A stretch of 64,000 bases of DNA from Asterias amurensis. Its lineage: Eukaryota; Echinodermata; Asteroidea; Forcipulatida; Asteriidae. A program made the position numbers and the translations under genes. Below the pieces are notes generated by a model. It was given only the letters and a program-made list of their open reading frames with translations. It did no database searches and was not told the DNA's origin. Position 1 is the first letter of the stretch, and every line of letters begins with the position of its first letter. The stretch lies in contig NC_092667.1 of NCBI RefSeq assembly GCF_032118995.1, positions 1,356,931 to 1,420,930 on the forward strand, read 5' to 3'. Below, one piece after another: positions 1 through 10,422 of the stretch.

Positions 1-244
1 GCAAGGCAGTTTGGGCAAGGGAGGTTTTCTTTATTAGTAAAGTGTACAGTCTACTATACGAGGGAAATGACCAGGGGCATGGAGGAAATTGTTTAGGTTG
101 CCTCCGTTTTCAAAGTATCAGATCTGCATAGTGAGTTATTGGCGATAAAATGTAGACATCTCATCTGTTTTTAGGTTTTAGTTTTAAAAAAGGCTTTCAA
201 TATCTTTCATTCAATATTTACAAATGAAATTTGGAGAAGTGCAC

Positions 245-638
245 TTAAAGGCAGTGGACACTATTGGTCATGTTGGTTATTACCCAAAATATTTATTAGC
301 ATAAAAACTTTCTTGGTGACGAGTCATGGGGAGAGGTTGATGGTATAAAACATTGTGAGAAACGGCTCCCTCTGAAGTGCCATAGTTTTCGAGAAAGAAG
401 TAATTTTCCACGAATTTGATTTCGAGACCTCAGGTTTAGAACTTGAGGTCTCGAAATCAACCATCTAAACGCACACAACTTCGTTTGACAAGGGTGTTTT
501 TTTCTTTCGATATTATCTTGCAAGTTCGGTGACCAATTGAGCTAAAATTTTCACAGGTTTGTTATTTTATGCATGTTGAGATACACCAACTGTGAAGGCT
601 AGTCTTTGACAATTACCAATAGTGTCCAGTGCCTTCAA
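245..638 (-). mobile_element. TTAA-A MITE copy 1
   Basis: Family A: about 390 bp, ends AGGCAGTGGACAC / GTGTCCACTGCCT, TTAA at both sides, and a central inverted repeat built on GAGACCTCAAGTT / AACTTGAGGTCTC. No coding capacity. The right boundary TTAA (mutated to TCAA) is shared with the next element. Confidence 0.85.
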
Positions 639-988
639 AGGGACACGTTGCCTTGGATCGGGCGAGTTGGGCTACGAAAAGCATTTGAAACCGTTTGTAA
701 TAAAATGCATAGTTAGAAAGATGTTTTCAAATTAGATTATAATGATCCACACAAATATGCCTCGAAATTGCATGGTTGTCGTAATACGTTGTGAACTAAC
801 ACGACATGCCATTTTGTGGAGTCAAGTTTTTGACTCCATAAAATGGCCGACCGTGTTAGTTCGCAAAGTTAAAGGATCATTATACTCTACTTTTTAAACA
901 TCTTTCTTACCACATGCATTTGTAACAAACGGTTTCAATTGCTTTTCATGGACCAATTCGACCGATCCAAGGCAACGTGTCACTTTAA
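635..988. mobile_element. TTAA-B palindromic MITE copy 1
   Basis: Family B is an almost full-length palindrome: ends AGGAACACGTTGCCTTGG / CCAAGGCAACGTGTTCCT and centre GGAGTCAA...TTGACTCC. This copy is diverged and has a deletion in the right arm. Confidence 0.8.
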
Positions 989-1360
989 AGGAACACGTTG
1001 CCTTAGTGATTGTAACCGTTTTTTTAAAATAAAATGCATGGTTGGAAAGATGTTTTAAAAGTAGAATACAATGATCCACACAAATTTGCCTCGAAATTGC
1101 GTGGTTTTCCTTTTACTCTGCGAACCAACACGGTCGGCAATTTAAGGGAGTCAACAATTTGACATGTTTGACTCCCATAAATGGCCGACCGTGTTAGTCG
1201 ACGAGGTAAAAGGAAAACCATGCAATTTCGAGGCATGTTTGTGTGGATCATTGTATTCTACTTTTAAAACATCTTTCTACCCATATGCATTTTATAACAA
1301 ACGGTTACAAACGCTTTTCAAAGACCAACTCATCCGATCTAAGGCAACGTGTTCTTTTAA
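985..1360. mobile_element. TTAA-B palindromic MITE copy 2
   Basis: Shares its left TTAA (985-988) with copy 1 and its right TTAA (1357-1360) with a family C element. The arms around CGGTCGGC / GCCGACCG are well kept. Confidence 0.85.
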
Positions 1361-1699
1361 AGCCATTGGACCCTTTCGGTACAGAAAAAAAAAGGGTTTA
1401 CAGAAGGTAATGGTGAAAGACTTCTCTTGAAATATTAGTCCATGAAATGCTTTACTTTTTGAGAAAACGGTAAAACAATATAAATTCTCGTTAACGAGAA
1501 TTACGGAGTTGTTATAAACACATGTCACGACACGGCGAAACGTGCGAGAACAGGAGTGGGTTTTCCCGTTATTTTCTCCCGACTCCGATGTCCGATTGAG
1601 CCTAAATTTCCACAGGATTGTTATTTTATATATAAGTTGTGATACACGAAGTGTGGGACTTGGACAATACTGTTTACCGAAAGTGTCCAATGGCTTTAA
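1357..1699. mobile_element. TTAA-C MITE copy 1
   Basis: Family C ends AGCCATTGGACACTTTCGGTA / CGAAAGTGTCCAATGGCT between TTAA sites. Internal motifs TTCTCCCGACTCCGATG and TCGTTAACGAGAA recur in the other copies. Confidence 0.8.
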
Positions 1700-1990
1700 G
1701 GACATGTGGGTGTACATGTACCTGTAGGCCTAAATGTAATTATGGCAGGTTATTTGCAGACGATACCTCATGCAGCCAGTTCTAAAGCAGGTCTACGGCA
1801 GGTTAGTAGTAACAATACACTGAAAGGTGCATTGATGTTATTTCAATACAAAAGGCCTGTGTTTTTTCTTTCTTGATTTCTTAGAAAGCACAGAGTATAC
1901 AATACATGTAGTTGACTGACATTGGTGTAAAGCCAAAACCAATGATTATCATTTTCGTTATCACTATAAAGAGTTGCAGAGGAGCATGTA

Positions 1991-2339
1991 ACCCTTCATT
2001 CATAAATACCTCAGTTTCGCTATTCCTATTGGTGGAGAGCGCGTCACGTGGGTGTGTATAAACCTTTGTTTATGACCGGTAAAAAGTGTTAATTCATGGG
2101 CGTGACACGCAACCTTGCACCTGTTCTTATAAGACAGTTTCTTCATTCCTATTGGTCGAGAGCAATGGCTGAAACAGTTGTGCCACATCACGCGATACGC
2201 GCGACGCGCACAGCATTCCCTTACAAGGAGTTGTTTACTTCGTCTCGGTAAAATTATCAAGAACCAGGCCTCGTTGGGATTAAACCACTAGTTGAAAACC
2301 TCTTCACCATACATTGATTCCCTTATTTATAATGAAGGG
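1991..2339. mobile_element. Inverted-terminal-repeat element, CCCTTCATT type
   Basis: Ends CCCTTCATTCATAAATA and TATTTATAATGAAGGG are inverted. Interior has CTATTCCTATTGGTGGAGAG and its inverse. A relative is nested at about 7078-7500. Non-coding. Confidence 0.6.
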
Positions 2340-2382
2340 GATAATATAATTTGTTTTGCTATGTTGCCACTCACATGCTGGT

Positions 2383-2761
2383 TAAGCTTGGGCGGTATCG
2401 ATTTATTTTATTCACGATATATCGCCGACAATATATCGCGATATTCGATATAATCGCGATTAATGAAATTTGACATCATCAGTCTTCAAACTCCAAGTGA
2501 AAGTTGTAGAAGAGACAGTCATAGCATAAGAGAGGTGTTCTAATGACCTATTCTTCTGGTTTTACACCAAACCTATGGGGTGCAAGATGTCTCAGCTAGC
2601 AAATACATCGCGATATTTAATCGATATTGCGATATATGGCGATTATCGCGATATATCGCGATATATCGATATTTCGATCAAAACCAAATCCATCCGATAT
2701 CGAAATCGTTTCCAAATTAATATCGCGATATTCGATAATATCGTGATATCGCCCAAGCTTA
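2383..2761 (+). mobile_element. hAT-like MITE copy 1, 8-bp target duplication
   Basis: Ends TAAGCTTGGGCGGTATC / GATATCGCCCAAGCTTA, flanked by a perfect 8-bp direct repeat ATGCTGGT (2375-2382 and 2762-2769). Interior is rich in ATATCGCGATAT palindromes. 8-bp duplications are the hAT signature; family assignment is inference. Confidence 0.85.
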
Positions 2762-3334
2762 ATGCTGGTTTGCATGGTAATGGTTCAAGTCAGGAAAATT
2801 GTACGTATACATTGTAGGCCTATAAAATTGGGCAGACTGGCAGAGAGCAAACAGCAAACACATTTTCTACAAAGACAGTTTCTGCTTAGCATCAGCAGGT
2901 TACTACTAGGCAAGACGTGTTTGTTGCTTATTAGATTTATGAAATCCAATCCATTTGTGACATGAAACAGTCCAGATTTCACATGACTGGTTATAAGATT
3001 CTTCAATTCGTACACATCCAATAAGCTATCACATTCTCACTCTATGAGACATGTACATGTACACACTACCAGTACCATGAATGGTAGACTGGGCCCCTGT
3101 CTTTATCCGCAAGGATAAAGGCAGGTCCCAGCTTCTCAGATCCAGTGATTCCATTGGATACAATCATATTGGATAAACGTGCACCCAATATGCCCAAACA
3201 GTACACTGCTCTCAAGTCCGCAATAGAATTTGACTGCGTATCTCTATGTGAAATTAATGAGGTCAAAGGTTAAACCCCACGCCAGTTTTTGATGTCGGTC
3301 TCTGGAGTTATTCACGAGCCTCGAAGAATGTTGT

Positions 3335-3500
3335 CAGACGTTCAGGCTACATGAATGGGAGACTTTCAGGAGGCTTGGTGGCAGCAGACCTACCAGGTAA
3401 AAGCCATTGTTCTTGATAATGTGCGCACACTCAGAACTATGTAAACAATAGAAATTTACCTGGTAAGTCTGCTGCCACCTAGCGCCTCAAAGTCTCCTAT
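3335..3500. mobile_element. Small palindromic MITE
   Basis: GGGAGACTTT...GGTGGCAGCAGAC / GTCTGCTGCCACC...AAAGTCTCC form inverted arms around a short loop. A relative is at 57308-57430. Confidence 0.6.
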
Positions 3501-4004
3501 TGTAGATTGTGCTATGGGATTTTGTTAACTGACCCACTGGAGAATTAACAGGTATCAATTAGTTGCACAGAGATGTTTTGCTTAACAGAAACAGTTCCAC
3601 ACTGTTGTGACTCAATGTTTGCTTAGCAAAGATATTTGTCAAGCAGTATTTTCTGCTTAACAGCTTTATGAATTTGGGCTCGGGTCCTAACTAAGCTATC
3701 AAGGAAACAAGGTCTGCTCAGCACAAATAATTATGTTTATAAAAGCTGGAAGCTCCATGGAGGCAGAAATAAATCTAATATCCATCTTTTGCTCGAAATG
3801 AAGCCCCTGATTAAATATATGGTAAGCATCATTTTCTGCAGATTATATTAATTTTACCCTGGAATGCAAATGAACAATTTTACTATCTGTTTGACCACTC
3901 AATATCATCCACATGGTTTTACAAATGCCTACAACATGTGTCATGTGGAGAATCAATCTACACAATTGATACAATTCTGTGCACAGTTAAGCCCGGTTCA
4001 AAAA

Positions 4005-4135
4005 TCCTGCGAATGCGATGCAATTTTGATGTCACAGTCCTGTTTTTCGCTGCAATTGTTTCGCAGGAGTTGGAACACAGCTCAGATGTTGTGACTTCGC
4101 ATTCGCAGCAAGTATGAACCAGGCTTTAGTCTACC
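4005..4135. mobile_element. Small inverted repeat element
   Basis: AAGCCCGGTTCA / TGAACCAGGCTT ends with inverted GCGAATGCGA / TTCGCATTCGC arms. Lies beside ARFGEF exon 3. Confidence 0.5.
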
Positions 4136-4209
4136 TTACACAACTGCACACTTGAAAAATCCCAAAGGGTTCCACTTTACTGGTATAAAACGTGAAAGTA
4201 TCAACCTAC

Positions 4210-7200
4210 CTGGAGGCAGTCCAATGCAGTGTTGACAATCCTGGGTGCCTTAGACTGGCAGGCAAGCTCAAACGGTAGGAAATACCGATCGGCTGCAATG
4301 AAATTGACCTGTGTCTTAGGAAGAGGTAATGCCCCCGACGCATTTTGCTGCTGCTCTCTACAAACAAATAGAAATAAATACGAGTTTACTACAGTCAACA
4401 TAATGAGCACTGTTATAAAGAGGTTCTGCTTTTATAAAGAGTCCATTCCATAGAAATAGAACCCGGAGAATGCCGAGTGTCTCATTGTGCGTGAGGTTTC
4501 GTTGTGAGACCATTTTTATGGACGCACATACGTCATTTTTGTTACGCGTGTATGGCAAAATATTTTGCCATACAATGACATTATCATTGACCAATTAACA
4601 CACTAGAAACGGTCTACATGTATGTGCGCTGACATCTTGCCATTTTTGCCATACACGCATTGATTAGTTTGCCAAACACGCGGATCAATACGCCGCGTCC
4701 AAAGACGACACAGACTGACAGAGGGTGGCCGAGCTCAGCGTTCTCCGGGTTCTATTTCTATGGTCCATCCTGAAGTCTTGAATCTCATTTCTACTTTGTG
4801 TTTCTTTGTTTTGCAGTCCTCTTATAACAATGTTCCTGTTGCAAAGAGGCAATTTGGCCAGTCCCAGTGATCTTGTTAAAACGAGAGTCAACAGTACACT
4901 TTCACCACTAGACATGTTTACAAGGAAATAACACCAATCAAGAATATCTGAATTCCAAAACCCACCTCCACCTACTCCTGAGGCTGAAACAGGGTTACCC
5001 TCTTCACAGTCCGTAAGGATGTAGGCATGGGTATCATCCTCTAGGAGCCTGGCTGGTAGGGCAGAATGCACTGCCTTCAAAACTTCTAACTAAGCAACTA
5101 TGGTTAAGTGCCTTGTTCAAGGGCACAAATGTCATGACCGGGATTAGAACCCCACTCTGCTGCTGACAACACCATAGCATGGGTCAAGTGAACTAGACCG
5201 CTCGGCCACGACACACCACAGTAATGTACTTTGTGAAAAAAAAAAAAACATAACCAATGATTGGATTTCAGTTGGTATGGAATTGTCAGGTTCATGATTG
5301 ATATGAACATTAACTGAAGCTGGTTGTGAACCCTCTACACAGTATTTTCTCCAAACTTTGATGATTTCACAAAATAGTACGATTTCAAAACAAGGCACTA
5401 CATGAAAAAGATGTTAGTTAAAAAATGTTGATTTATTTGTAACCTCCTTATTCTCAATGTACAGGGCCCAATTCCATAGAGCTGCTAAGCACACAAATTT
5501 GCTTAGCATGAAATTTCTGCCTCGATAAAAACAGGACTACCAACCAAATTTCCACATGATTTTCAGGATGAGCAAACAACAGCTGAATACCAGTAGCAAG
5601 CAATACGCAACAAATGTAAATTTGGTTGGTAATCCTGTTTTTATCAAGGAAGAAATTTCATGCTACGCAAATTTTTGTGCTTAGCAGCTCTATGAAATTG
5701 GGCCCAGATCTCAGATTCACTTACCCTTTATCGCTGTTTTGATTGATTTCTTCTGCAAAAAGTAAACCAAGAAAAAAATCAGTTAATATTGTACTTCATA
5801 ATAATTTACTAAAAGGGAGTTTTTTGTTGTTGAAATTACTACTGGTTCTTTTTACCACTAGTTAACTCTTCCCAACAGATATTAAAATGTTCATCACTAA
5901 AAGTGACCCTGGACTAAAACTAGGCATTTGAGGCTGAATGCTAAGTGGGTATTTACAACAAGGTCAGTTAAATTAATCAAGAACAAATGCTCAAACTTTG
6001 ACTTACATGTACAAGTGTCATTTGGCACCTCTGCTTAAACAAAGAAGTATACGTATGTACATGCACCAAAAGTACACAGCAAACACCATCATACGGTGGA
6101 GTATTTAAACAAGCGTTTCATACGCATTGTACTGTACATAACCCAGGAAGCAGTGGCACAAATTAGTTTCAAATGAAGCTCCATTGTACATGGATCTATT
6201 GTACTAATAATAGTTTTGGGAGTTTTAATTTTTTTTTTTTTTACCCATACACCGATGTGTGTTAGCACTGAATACATGTACTCAGTACTTTCCCCGAGTC
6301 CTGTGAAAAAATATCACAGGCATGTTACTCGGGTGGGGTTCGAACCCACGGCCCTTGCAATTCTAGAGCAGTGTCTTACCAACTAGACTACCGAGGTTGC
6401 CCGGTACATGTAGCTAGAGGCAGCTTTGGGAGTTGTTTTTAAAACATAATACTGTCCTACAGTCCTAGGCTCACTCTTGTTCTGGAGTTGCAGATTTACT
6501 ACAATGCTCTTTATTTCAATGGACTGGGGTATAATAATAACATCTTTGGAGGCTACAAATGCACACAGTTACACTGTGTGCAGTAAGGTTAAAATCAATG
6601 TGGATCTACCAGTGGTACTCTAGATGTTGATATTCAGCTCATGGGAAATCCATAAAGGCCTTGACCTTCAGAGGCGCATACATCATGTACATTGCCTTGG
6701 GTCTAAGACATTGATAATGCACACTGTAACCACCATCTCTGCTTAGTGCCCTATGTTTAACTGCAATAATTCAAACTGAAAAAATACAAAAAAAAGGGAC
6801 CAGACCATTTTTCCTTAGCCTCACTTTGGCTACATTATTTAAATGGAAAAAAAAAAAACTGCAAAAAGGTCAACATAATTAGGCTGGTTTTTTTTTAGAG
6901 TAATGTCTGGTATGTCAATGACTTGCTATTGAACCTTACTGCTTGTAAAACTTTCATTCCTCAGTCTATACAGACAGTTGCTAATTGTCTTATGGTTCAG
7001 GGCACACTTTCGCCTAGTTACATACGAGACAGGGAATATTAATTTACACAATTTTGAATGAATGTGTTTTATCTCACATTCATAAATACCTCACACAGTT
7101 TCACTATTCCTATTGGTGGAGAGCGCGTCACGTGGGGGTGTTTAAAAGGTTGATAATGACCAGCTGGAGCTCTGTTTATAACCGGTTGTTTTCGGATACT

Positions 7201-10200
7201 AAGCGCTAGTCTTGGTGCAAGACGTTTCTTGTTAAGGGCAATGCGGGCGCTGTCAGTGAGCTGGCCGCGCTGTGTGTGAAAGGAAAACGAGAACACACGG
7301 GCGTACAGAGCTCAAGCACGTCAGAACGGATAAGTTTTACAGAGTTTATTACTTTATTACGCCTTTTAACCAAAAAGGCATTTATGAATTGGAATAAAAG
7401 GTTAGTGACTCGTTCTTAAACGGCCGTTAAAAACCGGCAACTACCCTGCCGGTTTTAAACGGCCGTTTAAGAACTCGTCACTACCCTTTTATTCCCTTAT
7501 TCATGACAATGCTACCAGTGTTTACTCATCTGGAGGTTACTATACAAAAGCTTTCCCCAATTCCCCAAAGTCATTGTATTGATAAGACATTATTCAAATC
7601 AGACTCGCATTCTGCACTTAGAGCTGGCATGTGAGTGTATTGATACATATACAATGTGCAAACAAAATAATTAGAAATGTTATCACTTAAAGGCAGTGGA
7701 CACTATTGGTAATTGTCAAAGACTAGCCTTCACAGTTGGTGTATCTCAACATATGCATAAAATAACAAACCTGTGAAAATATGAGCTCAATTGGTCATCC
7801 AAGTTGCGAGATAATAATGAAAGAAAAAATACCATTGTCACACGAAGTTGTGTGCGTTTAGATGGTTGATTTTGAGACCTCAAGTTCTAAATCTGAGGTC
7901 TCGAAATCAAATTCGTGGAAAACTACTTCTTTCTCGAAAACTATGCAACTTCAGAGGGAACCGTTTCTCACAATGATTTATACCATCAATCTCTCCCCAC
8001 AACTCGTCACCAAGTAAGGTTTTATGACAATAATTATTTTGAGTAATTACCAATAGTGTCCACTGCCTTTAACAATTCATGCTTGCTTGACTAAGCAAAT
8101 GGCTCTCCCCAACACAAACAAATAAAGACAAAACAGTACCATTAAATAAACAAAGAACAATTAAAAGTCTCTGAAATGCACAACAGAGTATTGTCAATTA
8201 AAAGATAATACATGTAGATTACATAAAAGAATGGATGTAATCATGGAACCATGATCGATTGAGATGATAAGGTAATGGTAAGCTTTGATTACAATGACTA
8301 AAGGTGCGTTCCAGAAATGCATTATTGTCTGGCTCATTGACAGCAATAAGATAATTATAAACAATTATTGCTATTTTGATACATTTATTCTGAGTGTTTT
8401 ATTTTAAAGGCAGTGGACACTATTGGTAATTGTCAAAGACTAGCTTTCACAGTTGCATAAAATAACAAACCTGTGAAAATTTGAGCTCAATCGATCGTCG
8501 AATTTGCGAGATAATAATGACAGAAAAAAAAACAACCTTGTCACACGAAGGTGTGTGTGTTTAGATGGTTGATTTTGAGACCTCAAGTTCGAAACTTGAG
8601 GTCTCGAAATCAAATTCATGGAATATTACTTCTTTCTCAAAAACTATGGCACTTCAGAGGGAGCCGTTTCTCACAGTGTTTTATACCATCAACCTCTCCC
8701 CATTGCTCGTAATCCATCCAACCACAGACCATAATGTAACAAGTCTAGATAAAAAATGCATATTTTGTAAGCTCAGTTTGTCTGTGGTGAAACATTAGCT
8801 TAAAAAACAAAAATAGAATTGGCGACAGTAAATCTAACCCATTTTTACAAAACATGTGCCAAGTTACGTTTGTGACAGCATCTTTTAGTAATGAACCAAA
8901 ATTTGATCTACCTCCATATAAAGCTATAGAATAGTGCTGTTTTGTGTTTTGTGCACCTTGCACAAATTTTGCATAAAAGGGTTTCTTAGGACTTTTAGTA
9001 GGCCCTATACGTTGTTGTTCTGGACACTTGAAATGTTTAGGCCTCTTGCTTTTAGTTCAAAGTCAAATGCTAGTTCAGGGCTCCAAATTAACACTAGACC
9101 ACAGGCCCAAAACCATTTGTTTTAGCACTGGGCAAGTAAAGGGACGACTGGAAAAGACCAGCGGTATTGTATAATACAAATATAGGACACCCAAATATAA
9201 CATGGTTTGAGGGTGACTAGTCGATATTAGCTCCCCGAGGTGTTGGAAGTTGGCATGAATTATGAATCTCCAAGCTTTGAAACATAAAATTGTGCCAAAA
9301 ACGAGCTTAATACACAAAATCGTTATAATGCATTCTTCATAAGTTAATTAGACAATGTTAAATGAAAACTATGGGAAATGTGTTCTGGGGGAAAAAAGTG
9401 AGTAAACCTTTAAATTAAAAAGCACACAAAAAGTACACATTTTGACAATGCGCACAAATGATTTTAAGACTTTGTACTGTGTAGTGACGTCATTGTCAGT
9501 GTTACAGTGTAAAGTGCCTGTACGTTCCGTCAATCCTTCTGCATGGACAGGTGTGTGATGAGGATATAATTTGACCTAAATTTTGGGAGAAAGGTAGGCT
9601 TATAAATTAAATTACAGCCAGACTTGTAATTTTAGCAACAATCTTTTAATTTTTCAGTCAAATCTTCTTCTTCTTCCATTTTGGAGCAACCCTTCTCTTT
9701 TTTGCAAATGTGTGTACTGTCAATTACTGTACTGTGTAGAGGGGTCTTTTAATTGTTTTGATAAAAACAACCAAGACCAACAGTTTTATGTCCCATCCGA
9801 AGGACGAAGCAGTGTCACGACTCCCGAACCCATACTCCCTAGACAGGTCAGAGCTTGAGTTCGGTGGCGGTGCTCTTTTTTATAATAACCGCTCGGCCAC
9901 GACAATCAATGATTAATATTATATTATTAATTGGAAAAGTTTCCGTATGGCGCCACCACTTTTTCATTTGATATGAAATAATATGGTATGTAATTTACCT
10001 CAATGAGATATCCCTTTTTGTAAAAATGAGTGAAAGAGTGGTGGCGCAATACAGAAAGTTATCTTTAGCAATAGGCCTACCGATATTTATAAATTTTTAA
10101 AACAAAATGTTTTAATTTTTACCCAGGCCAAATAAAATTTATATTTTTGGTTATTAAAATTATGAGTGAACGTGTGGCGATAGGATTCAGCACATTTTCC

Positions 10201-10422
10201 TTCTAATTTCCTGTTAAAACACAAATTATACTTAAAATACTAAGCAGTGTTTGATTTTTAGTGTACAGAGAAATTCTTCACGAAACTGATGCACTTACCC
10301 AAAGCAACTTGACATGCCTTTCTCAGCTGCGAATTATAAGATTTCTTCGTTTCTTTATCGTTGAGAATTTTCTCCAGAGCTCGCCGAAGAAACATGTCTC
10401 TTCCTTGTCGAACATCCACCAT
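4210..10422 (-). CDS. ARFGEF1: ARFGEF1/2 (BIG) Arf-GEF, first three coding exons, partial
   Basis: Brefeldin A-inhibited guanine-nucleotide exchange factors load GTP onto class I Arf GTPases at the trans-Golgi and endosomes. Only the N-terminal dimerisation (DCB) region is in the window. Coding exons on the minus strand are 10422-10299, 5752-5725 (28-nt microexon) and 4357-4210; phases fit (1, 2, 0) and all junctions are GT-AG. The peptide carries [41 protein letters not shown] and [11 protein letters not shown], which line up with the vertebrate BIG1/BIG2 amino terminus. The start is the first ATG after an in-frame TAG (about 10452); no other ATG lies between. The catalytic Sec7 domain would lie beyond the left edge; I found no fourth exon in 1-4209. 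The BIG1 versus BIG2 choice is not meaningful here, because invertebrates usually have one ancestral gene. Very confident of the family. Confidence 0.93.
4448..4763. mobile_element. ITR element, CCATAGAAATAG type, copy 1
   Basis: Ends CCATAGAAATAGAACCCGG / CCGGGTTCTATTTCTATGG are a perfect inverted pair. Interior carries a palindrome around GTATGGCAAAATATTTTGCC. Flanks TCCATT / TCCATC suggest a 6-bp duplication. Second copy at 53097-53447. Confidence 0.75.
5095..5215 (-). mobile_element. tRNA-headed SINE fragment
   Basis: Reverse-strand tRNA-like block ending GACCGCTCGGCCACGACA with the TTGTTCAAGGGCACAAATGT tail shared with copies at 30160 and 59945. Confidence 0.55.
5463..5706. mobile_element. 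GGGCCCAATTTCATAG palindromic MITE copy 1
   Basis: About 240-bp palindrome with ends GGGCCCAATT / AATTGGGCCC and arms TTGCTTAGCATGAAATTTC and ACAGGAxTACCAACCAAATT. Ends 18 bp before ARFGEF microexon. Other copies at 19545, 28660 and 57505. Confidence 0.8.
5725..5752 (-). CDS. ARFGEF1: ARFGEF coding microexon, 28 nt
   Basis: The second coding exon is only 28 nt, flanked by a TTTTGCAG acceptor and a GTAAGT donor. It encodes EEINQNSDK plus two split codons and joins [11 protein letters not shown] to the third exon in frame. In vertebrate BIG proteins the same place reads EEIKAETEKQ, so the exon is real despite its size. Confidence 0.85.
6225..6405 (-). mobile_element. tRNA-derived SINE, family S1
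   Basis: Minus strand has an A-box-like GTCTAGTTGGTAAGACACT and a B-box-like GGGTTCGAACCCC about 35 nt apart, followed by ACTCGGGGAAAGTACTGAGT and an oligo(A) run. Copies at 29135, 30650 and 43813 share the whole unit, so it is a SINE, not a tRNA gene. Confidence 0.75.
6930..7640. mobile_element. Nested pair of inverted-repeat MITEs
   Basis: Outer arms (TCAGTCTATACAGACAGTTGC at the left, GTATTGATAAGACATTATTC at the right) match the element at 58006-58373. The inner 7070-7505 is a CCCTTCATT-type relative ending with AACGGCCGTTAAAAACCGGC / GCCGGTTTTAAACGGCCGTT inverted arms. Confidence 0.55.
7687..8072 (+). mobile_element. TTAA-A MITE copy 2
   Basis: Full-length family A copy with intact TTAA at both ends and both terminal repeats. 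Confidence 0.9.
8404..8713 (+). mobile_element. TTAA-A MITE copy 3, 3' truncated
   Basis: Family A from its left TTAA to CTCCCCATTGCTCG, then unrelated sequence; the right terminus is missing. Confidence 0.8.
9775..9905 (-). mobile_element. SINE S2 fragment
   Basis: TTTTATGTCCCATCCGAAGG and CCGCTCGGCCACGACA place this in the SINE family seen at 30160 and 59945. Confidence 0.55.

Larger units (their letters stand above)
1..4209. other. Left flank: ARFGEF intron filled with MITEs
   Basis: Should be intronic to ARFGEF. Apart from the elements listed separately (245-1699, 1991-2339, 2383-2761, 3335-3500, 4005-4135), 1-244, 1700-1990 and 2780-3330 show no coding or structured signal that I can name. 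Confidence 0.5.

Noticed and set aside
1292-1717. 141-codon open frame on the minus strand
   Set aside because: Lies across a family B/C MITE junction; similar frames appear in every copy by inheritance and match no protein family I know.
6320-6400. tRNA gene
   Set aside because: A and B boxes are present but the acceptor stem does not close and the same 3' body recurs in four places, so it is a SINE head. The same holds at 15850, 20180, 29135 and 35590.
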